DNA of 20,855 nt from Pseudomonadota bacterium (GTDB lineage: Bacteria > Pseudomonadota > Gammaproteobacteria > Burkholderiales > Burkholderiaceae). The stretch spans positions 1 to 20,855 of the forward strand of contig CAUJJP010000041.1 in assembly GCA_963205525.1 (NCBI GenBank), in the 5' to 3' direction. Of this stretch, positions 15,561-20,855 are shown piece after piece; within the stretch, counting starts at the first letter, position 1; the number at the start of each line of letters is the position of its first letter. The notes beneath the pieces were generated by a model. The model did no database searches. It saw only the letters and a program-made list of their open reading frames with translations, and was not told the origin of the DNA. The position numbers and the translations under genes are program-made.

Positions 15561-16436
15561 TCAAGTCTGGCGGGCTGCAGACGGTGCGCCCTCCAGCGCG
15601 GCCAGCCAGCCGCTGAGGCGGGCCAGCACCTGGGCGCGCTCGGGCTCGTTGAAGAGCTCGTGCGCGAGCGTCGGGTAGCACTGCGACTGCAGCCGGGTGG
15701 CGGGCGCGGCGGCGGCGAAAGCGGCGCTGCCGGCGGGCGCCACGCAGCGGTCGGCGCCGGCCCACAGCAGCAGCGTCGGCAGCGCCCAGCGCCCGGCGGC
15801 GGCGCGCACCGCAGCGCCCTCGGCGACGATGAAGCGCGCCAGCCGTGCCGTGATGCGGTCGTGCACCAGCGGGTCGGCAAGATAGGCCTGCACCGTCTGC
15901 GGGTCGCGCGAGACCCAGTTCGCGTCCAGCCCGTTGGGCGTGGGTCGGTCGGGCAGCAGGCGCTCGCCCAGCCACAGCTGCAGGCGCTGCGCCACCCCCA
16001 TGCCGACCGCCAGGGCCGGCGAGGACAGCGCCAGCGCGTCGACCGGGCGTGACCACGGCGCCGGCTGCGCCGCCAGCGCCTCGGCGACGAAGCGCGCCGC
16101 CACCAGCCCGCCCATGCTGTGGCCGAGCAAAACCAGCGGCCCTGGCAGCGCCTGCGCGCGCAGGTGGTCGACGACCGCGCCGAGGTCGGCGCACAAGGCG
16201 TCGTGGACCGGGATCGCGCCGCGCGCGCCGCCGCTCTCGCCGTGACCGCGGTGGTCGTAGCCGCTGGCGGCCCATCCCGCCTCGGCCAGTGCCTGCGCCA
16301 CGTGGGCGTAGCGGCCGCCGTGCTCGCCCAGTCCGTGCACGATCAGGACCTGGCCGCGCGCACGCGCCGGCCGCGGCCAGCGGCGCAGGCGCAGCACCGT
16401 GGCGTCGGCGAGTCGCAGGTGATCGTCGGCGGACAT
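15561..16436 (-). CDS. Alpha/beta hydrolase, monoacylglycerol lipase-like
   Basis: A 291-residue serine hydrolase resembling monoacylglycerol lipase and lysophospholipase (PldB-like Hydrolase_4 group), which hydrolyse glycerol mono-esters or similar lipids. VLIVHGLGEHGGRYAHVA (30-47) includes the oxyanion-hole HG, and YDHRGHGES (60-68) is the second family marker. GHSMGG (105-110) holds nucleophile Ser107, WAGADRCV (225-232) the acid Asp229, and LAHELFNE (257-264) the base His259. No signal peptide is seen, so it is probably cytoplasmic. ATG at 16436 directly precedes the conserved part; its ribosome binding site is poor. It is divergent from aapJ across a 133-bp gap and is followed after 13 bp by the M20 dipeptidase gene. 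The substrate is not identifiable from sequence. Confidence 0.9.
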   Translation of the reverse strand: MSADDHLRLADATVLRLRRWPRPARARGQVLIVHGLGEHGGRYAHVAQALAEAGWAASGYDHRGHGESGGARGAIPVHDALCADLGAVVDHLRAQALPGPLVLLGHSMGGLVAARFVAEALAAQPAPWSRPVDALALSSPALAVGMGVAQRLQLWLGERLLPDRPTPNGLDANWVSRDPQTVQAYLADPLVHDRITARLARFIVAEGAAVRAAAGRWALPTLLLWAGADRCVAPAGSAAFAAAAPATRLQSQCYPTLAHELFNEPERAQVLARLSGWLAALEGAPSAARQT

Positions 16437-16569
16437 GGCCGCGATTGGAGCACGACGCGGCCGCCGCGCGGACGGCGCCCGCACCCGGGTTCGCACCCTT
16501 GCCAGCGCGCAGCGCATCGACCAGATTGGCGGACTTGCCGACCACCCACCGCCCTCGGAGACCGAACCC
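16437..16569. promoter_or_regulatory. Divergent promoter region between the hydrolase gene and aapJ
   Basis: This 133-bp GC-rich gap must drive both directions. The best plus-strand match is TTGCCA (16499-16504) with CAGATT 17 bp downstream (16522-16527), good at -35 and poor at -10. GGAG at 16557-16560 is the ribosome binding site for aapJ. No clear operator is seen. Confidence 0.3.
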
Positions 16570-17610
16570 ATGACCCGATTCACCGTCCGCACCGTCGCCC
16601 TCGCCGCCCTCGCCGCCGTCGGGCTCGGCGCCACCAGCAGCGCGCTCGCCGGCAAGGACCTGGACGCCATCAAGTCGCGCGGCGCGCTCATCTGCGGCGT
16701 GAACACGGCGCTGGCGGGCTTCTCGGCCGCCGACAGCCAGGGCAAGTGGACGGGGCTGGACGTCGACTACTGCCGCGCCATGGCAGCGATCGTGCTGGGC
16801 AGCGCGGACAAGGTGCGCTACGCGCCGCTGACTGCCCAGCAGCGCTTCACCGCGCTGCAGTCGGGCGAGATCGACGTGCTCTCGCGCAACACCACCTGGA
16901 CGCTGACGCGCGACGCCTCGCTGGGCCTGCACTTCGCCGGCGTCATGTTCTACGACGGCCAGGGCTTCATGGTGCCCAAGAGCCTGAACGTGAAGAGCGC
17001 CAAGCAGCTCAAGGGCGCCACCGTTTGCGTGCAGTCCGGCACCACCACCGAGCTCAACCTGACCGACTACTCGCGCACCCACAACCTGCAGATCAAGCCG
17101 GTCGTGTTCGAGAAGGTCGAGGCCGCCACCGGCGCCTATTTCGCCGGCCGCTGCCAGGTCTACACCACCGACGCCTCGGGTCTGGCCTCGGTGCGCGGCA
17201 AGGAGGCCAAGAACCCGGCCGACCACGTGATCCTGCCCGAGCTGATCAGCAAGGAGCCGCTGGGTCCGGCGGTGCGCCGCGGCGACGACGAGTTCTTCGC
17301 CATCGCCAAGTGGACGCTCAACGCCTTGCTGGAGGCCGAGGAGTACGGCATCACCGCCGCCAACGTCGACAAGATGAAGGCCGAGAGCAAGAACCCGGGC
17401 GTGATGCGGCTGCTCGGCTCCGGCACCGAGGACAGCGGCAAGCTGCTCGGGCTGGACAAGGAATGGGCCTACCGGGCGATCAAGGCGGTGGGCAACTACG
17501 GCGAGATCTTCGAGCGCCACGTCGGCGAGAAGACCGCCATCGGCCTGGAGCGCGGCACCAACGCGCTGTGGACCCAGGGCGGGCTGATGTACGGCATGCC
17601 GGTGCGCTGA
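16570..17610 (+). CDS. aapJ: General L-amino-acid ABC transporter, periplasmic binding protein AapJ/BztA
   Basis: A 346-residue periplasmic binding protein for a broad-range polar amino-acid importer. Residues 1-27 form a signal peptide ending ALA before GKD. The mature part carries ALICGVNTALAGFSA, WTGLDVDYCRAMAA, FTALQSGEIDVLSRNTTWT and GTNALWTQGGLMYG, all typical of AapJ/BztA. At about 345 residues these are longer than ordinary HisJ-type proteins. ATG at 16570 has GGAG nine bases upstream and gives a proper signal peptide. It is the first gene of aapJQMP, with a GC-rich hairpin in the 78-bp gap before aapQ that may keep binding-protein mRNA more abundant than permease mRNA. The exact amino-acid range cannot be read from the sequence. 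Confidence 0.95.
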   Translation: MTRFTVRTVALAALAAVGLGATSSALAGKDLDAIKSRGALICGVNTALAGFSAADSQGKWTGLDVDYCRAMAAIVLGSADKVRYAPLTAQQRFTALQSGEIDVLSRNTTWTLTRDASLGLHFAGVMFYDGQGFMVPKSLNVKSAKQLKGATVCVQSGTTTELNLTDYSRTHNLQIKPVVFEKVEAATGAYFAGRCQVYTTDASGLASVRGKEAKNPADHVILPELISKEPLGPAVRRGDDEFFAIAKWTLNALLEAEEYGITAANVDKMKAESKNPGVMRLLGSGTEDSGKLLGLDKEWAYRAIKAVGNYGEIFERHVGEKTAIGLERGTNALWTQGGLMYGMPVR

Positions 17611-17640
17611 CGCCTGTTTGGCCGCCGCCCTCCAGCCCAC

Positions 17641-17661
17641 GCGCCGGCACCACGCCGGCGC
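17641..17661 (+). promoter_or_regulatory. Intercistronic hairpin between aapJ and aapQ
   Basis: GCGCCGGC (17641-17648) and GCCGGCGC (17654-17661) form a perfect 8-bp stem with loop ACCAC in the aapJ-aapQ gap. Without a T-run it is not an intrinsic terminator. In many ABC operons such a hairpin after the binding-protein gene protects its mRNA or attenuates downstream genes; that role is inferred here. Confidence 0.45.
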
Positions 17662-17688
17662 AACGGCGCCTCGATCCCGTCCCGCCGC

Positions 17689-18870
17689 GTGAGCCCCCGA
17701 CCCGTCCCCCGCCGCAAGACCGTCTGGTCGCTGCGCAGCCGCAGCCTGCGCGGCTGGCTGTATCAGGCCCTGGTGCTGGCGCTGGTGGCCGCGGCGCTGG
17801 CCTTCCTGGCCCGCAACACGCAGCTCAACATGAGCGAGCGCGGCATCCCCAGCGGTTTCGGCTTTCTGCAGCAGGCGGCCGGCTTCGACATCAGCGAATC
17901 GGCGATCGCCTACGACCCGAGCCAGAGCTACGGCCGCGCCCTGTGGGTGGGCGTGCTCAACACCTTGCGCGTGTCCCTCATCGGCATCGTGCTGACGACC
18001 CTGGTCGGGGTGCTGATGGGGGTCGGGCGCTTTTCGTCCAACGCGCTCGTGCGCGGTCTGTGCTACGGCTATGTGGAGCTGTTCCGCAACGTGCCCATCC
18101 TGCTGCAGCTGCTGATGTGGTATCTGTTCTTCGTCGAGGTGCTGCCGCCGCCGCAGGAGGCCTGGAGCATCCGCGGCCTGCTCTTCCTCAGCAAGGGCGG
18201 CTTCGCCTTCCCGGAGCCGGTGTGGGAGGTCGGCCACGCCTGGATGGCGGCCGGTGCCGCGCTCGGGCTGGTGATCGGCCTGGTGTATCGGCGCTGGGCG
18301 CAACTCGCCTTCGAGCGCAGCGGGCGCGACCGCAACCGCTGGGCGCTGCCGCTGGCGGCGCTGCTGCTGCTGGCCGCCGCGGGGTGGTTCGCCGGCGGCG
18401 CCCCCAGCCAGTGGGAGCGGCCCGAGCAGCTGGCCTTCATGGTCGACGGCGGTGCCAGCGTGACGCCAGAGTTCATGTCGGTGCTGGTCGGACTGGTGCT
18501 GTACACCGGCGCCTTCGTCGCCGAGGTGGTGCGCTCGGGCATCCAGTCGGTCGGCCAGGGGCAGGTCGAGGCCGCGAGCGCGCTCGGACTGAATCCGCGC
18601 CAGCGCATGCGGCTGGTGGTGCTGCCGCAGGCGCTGCGCGTCATCATCCCGCCGCTCACCAACCAGTACCTGAACCTGACCAAGAACTCCTCGCTCGCGG
18701 TCGCCATCGGCTACCCGGACGTGGTCTCGATCGCCAACACCACGCTCAACCAGAGCGGGCGCGCGGTGGAGTGCATCGCCATCATCATGCTGGTCTACCT
18801 GTGCACCTCGCTGGGCACCTCGGCGCTCATGAACGCCTACAACCGGCGCGCGGCGATCAAGGAGCGCTGA
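17689..18870 (+). CDS. aapQ: General L-amino-acid ABC transporter permease AapQ/BztB
   Basis: A 393-residue inner-membrane permease of the polar amino-acid transporter (HisM-type) family. A first transmembrane segment at about 24-41 is followed by a periplasmic stretch, then the permease core beginning at ALWVGVLNTLRVSLIGIVLTT. The characteristic YVELFRNVPILLQLLMWY is at 128-145. The cytoplasmic EAA loop, which contacts the ATPase, is EAASALGLNPRQRMRLVVLP at about 294-313. Extra hydrophobic segments at 184-200 and 219-236 make it larger than simple HisQ/HisM permeases, as is usual for AapQ. The start is GTG at 17689, since no ATG precedes the first membrane segment. It pairs with the product of aapM, whose gene begins one base after its stop. 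Confidence 0.94.
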   Translation: MSPRPVPRRKTVWSLRSRSLRGWLYQALVLALVAAALAFLARNTQLNMSERGIPSGFGFLQQAAGFDISESAIAYDPSQSYGRALWVGVLNTLRVSLIGIVLTTLVGVLMGVGRFSSNALVRGLCYGYVELFRNVPILLQLLMWYLFFVEVLPPPQEAWSIRGLLFLSKGGFAFPEPVWEVGHAWMAAGAALGLVIGLVYRRWAQLAFERSGRDRNRWALPLAALLLLAAAGWFAGGAPSQWERPEQLAFMVDGGASVTPEFMSVLVGLVLYTGAFVAEVVRSGIQSVGQGQVEAASALGLNPRQRMRLVVLPQALRVIIPPLTNQYLNLTKNSSLAVAIGYPDVVSIANTTLNQSGRAVECIAIIMLVYLCTSLGTSALMNAYNRRAAIKER

Positions 18871-18871
18871 G

Positions 18872-19971
18872 GTGGGGCACGGCTATCAACCCCTGGCGCC
18901 ACGCCCGGCACCGCGCTCCACCCAAGGGCCCTGGCGCTGGCTGCAGCGCAACCTGTTCGCCGACTGGAGAAGCGCCCTCGCCAGCGTCGCGCTGCTGGCG
19001 CTGGCGCTGTGGCTGCTGCCGCAGTTCCTGCAGTGGGGCCTGCTGAATGCCGTCTTCGGCACCGACCCCCAGGCCTGCCAGGCGGCACGCGGCCACGGTG
19101 CCTGCTGGGGCGTGGTGAGCGAGAAGTGGCGCGTCATCCTCTTCGGCCGCTATCCCTTCGAGCAGCAATGGCGGCCGCAGGCCGCCACAGCGCTGATGGT
19201 GGCGGCCCTGGTGGCGAGCTGCGTGCGCCGCTGCTGGCGCCCTTGGCTGGCCTGGCTGTGGGTGGGTGTGCTGGCGGTCTTCTTCACCCTCATGGGCGGC
19301 GGCGTGTTCGGTCTGGAGGCGGTGCGCACCGATTTGTGGGGTGGCCTGCCGCTGACCGTGATGCTGGCCACCCTGTCCATCTTCCTCGCCTTCCCGCTCG
19401 CGGTGCTGGTGGCGCTGGGCCGGCGCAGCGAGCTGCCCGCGATCCGCAGCCTGTGCGTGGCCTACATCGAGCTCGTGCGCGGCGTGCCCCTGATCAGCGT
19501 GCTGTTCATGGCCTCGTTCATGTTCCCGCTGTTCATGCCGCGCGGCATGACGGTCGACGTGCTGCTGCGCGTGCTCGCGGGCATCACCTTGTTCGCCGCC
19601 GCCTACATGGCGGAGATCGTGCGCGGCGGCCTGCAGGCCATCCCCAAGGGCCAGCTCGAGGCGGCGGCGACCCTGGGCCTGAGCTACTGGCAGACGCAGC
19701 GCAAGATCGTGCTGCCGCAGGCGCTGGCAATGGTGGTGCCGAGCATGATGAACACCTTCATCAGCGTGTTCAAGGACACTTCGCTGGTCACCATCGTCAG
19801 CCTCTACGAGCTCACCGGCGCCCTCGGTCTGGCGCTGAACTCGGACGTCGAATGGCGGCCGTTCAAGATCGAGGCCTATCTCTTCATCACCGCGATCTAC
19901 TTCGGCTTCTGCTTCGCGATGTCGCGCTACAGCCTGTGGGTGGAAAAGCAACTGGCGAGCAGCCGCAACCG

Positions 19972-19975
<4 letters not shown>
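18872..19975 (+). CDS. aapM: General L-amino-acid ABC transporter permease AapM/BztC
   Basis: A 367-residue inner-membrane permease, the second half of the Aap channel. After a hydrophilic N-terminus, membrane segments lie at about 35-52, 106-120 and 124-145. The conserved core follows, with [41 protein letters not shown] (198-216) and the EAA loop [20 protein letters not shown] at 263-282. The start is GTG at 18872. The AAGGAG at 18859-18864, inside the end of aapQ, lies seven bases upstream, and only one base separates the two genes, so translation is coupled. Its stop overlaps the aapP start in ATGA. Length and architecture fit the AapM/BztC group. Confidence 0.94.
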
Positions 19976-20718
<743 letters not shown>

Positions 20719-20747
20719 GAGCCTGTGAAGATATGACTCATGCCCGC

Positions 20748-20848
20748 GCCGGGGTGGCCAAGGGCGCTGGCGTAGGCGCGACGCGCGGCCCGGGCTCGCC
20801 GCCCGGGCAAGCGGCGCAACACCCGCCAGCGTCCTTGGCCGCCCCGGC
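20748..20848. repeat. 25-bp imperfect inverted repeat enclosing an inner hairpin, downstream of aapP
   Basis: Arms 20748-20772 and 20824-20848 are reverse complements over 25 bp except for two positions, both of which become G-U pairs in plus-strand RNA. Between them GCCCGGGC occurs at 20788-20795 and 20801-20808, giving an 8-bp stem with loop TCGCC. CCGC at 20744-20747 can also pair with GCGG at 20852-20855 across a 3-nt bulge, so the structure may extend beyond the window. It could be the aap transcript end or a dispersed repeat. No T-run is visible inside the window. Confidence 0.7.
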
Positions 20849-20855
20849 CCTGCGG

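Noticed and set aside
15544..18303. A 919-codon minus-strand frame spanning the aap genes and the hydrolase
   Set aside because: It runs antisense to aapJ and aapQ and out of frame with the hydrolase; the composition is typical of GC-rich shadow frames.

Overview
The window is a very GC-rich (about 70% by eye), densely packed chromosomal segment. Its content fits a beta-proteobacterium, most likely of the order Burkholderiales. The evidence is the Gram-negative outer-membrane biogenesis cluster lptD-surA-rsmA with a divergent AmgK-type sugar kinase, a hybrid MaeB malic enzyme, a complete Aap/Bzt general L-amino-acid ABC transporter, and a PEP-CTERM (exosortase substrate) protein. The genus cannot be read from the sequence.

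Layout. (1) Bases 1-3604, minus strand: a likely operon of an M20D amidohydrolase, a family 5 peptide-type substrate-binding protein and an RpiR/SIS regulator cut by the left edge. No permease or ATPase genes for this binding protein are visible. An AT-rich palindrome in the upstream gap is a candidate operator. (2) Bases 3866-6196, plus strand: maeB. (3) Bases 6244-7207, plus strand: a secreted RNase Sa-type guanyl-specific ribonuclease followed by a barstar-family inhibitor, with a plausible promoter of their own. Behind them lie a perfect 11-bp inverted repeat touching the barstar stop codon, a probable gene remnant, and three tandem GGGYCC-N4-GGGCCC hairpins before the convergent rsmA. (4) Bases 7528-12040, minus strand: lptD-surA-rsmA, translationally coupled by 4-bp overlaps and without pdxA. 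(5) Bases 12059-13126, plus strand: amgK, start to start with lptD across 18 bp and without murU behind it, ending at a bidirectional terminator. (6) Bases 13203-16436, minus strand: a PEP-CTERM protein, then (upstream) an M20 dipeptidase-like enzyme and a monoacylglycerol-lipase-like hydrolase. (7) Bases 16570-20718, plus strand: aapJ-aapQ-aapM-aapP. A long imperfect inverted repeat follows and may run past the right edge.

Functionally, the segment combines nutrient capture (amino acids, peptides and their hydrolysis), envelope assembly and cell-wall sugar recycling, central carbon metabolism (malate to pyruvate), and one accessory module, the ribonuclease/inhibitor pair. That pair with its unusual 3' surroundings (6200-7490) is the least ordinary part. 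I did not find a clearly new multi-gene system.
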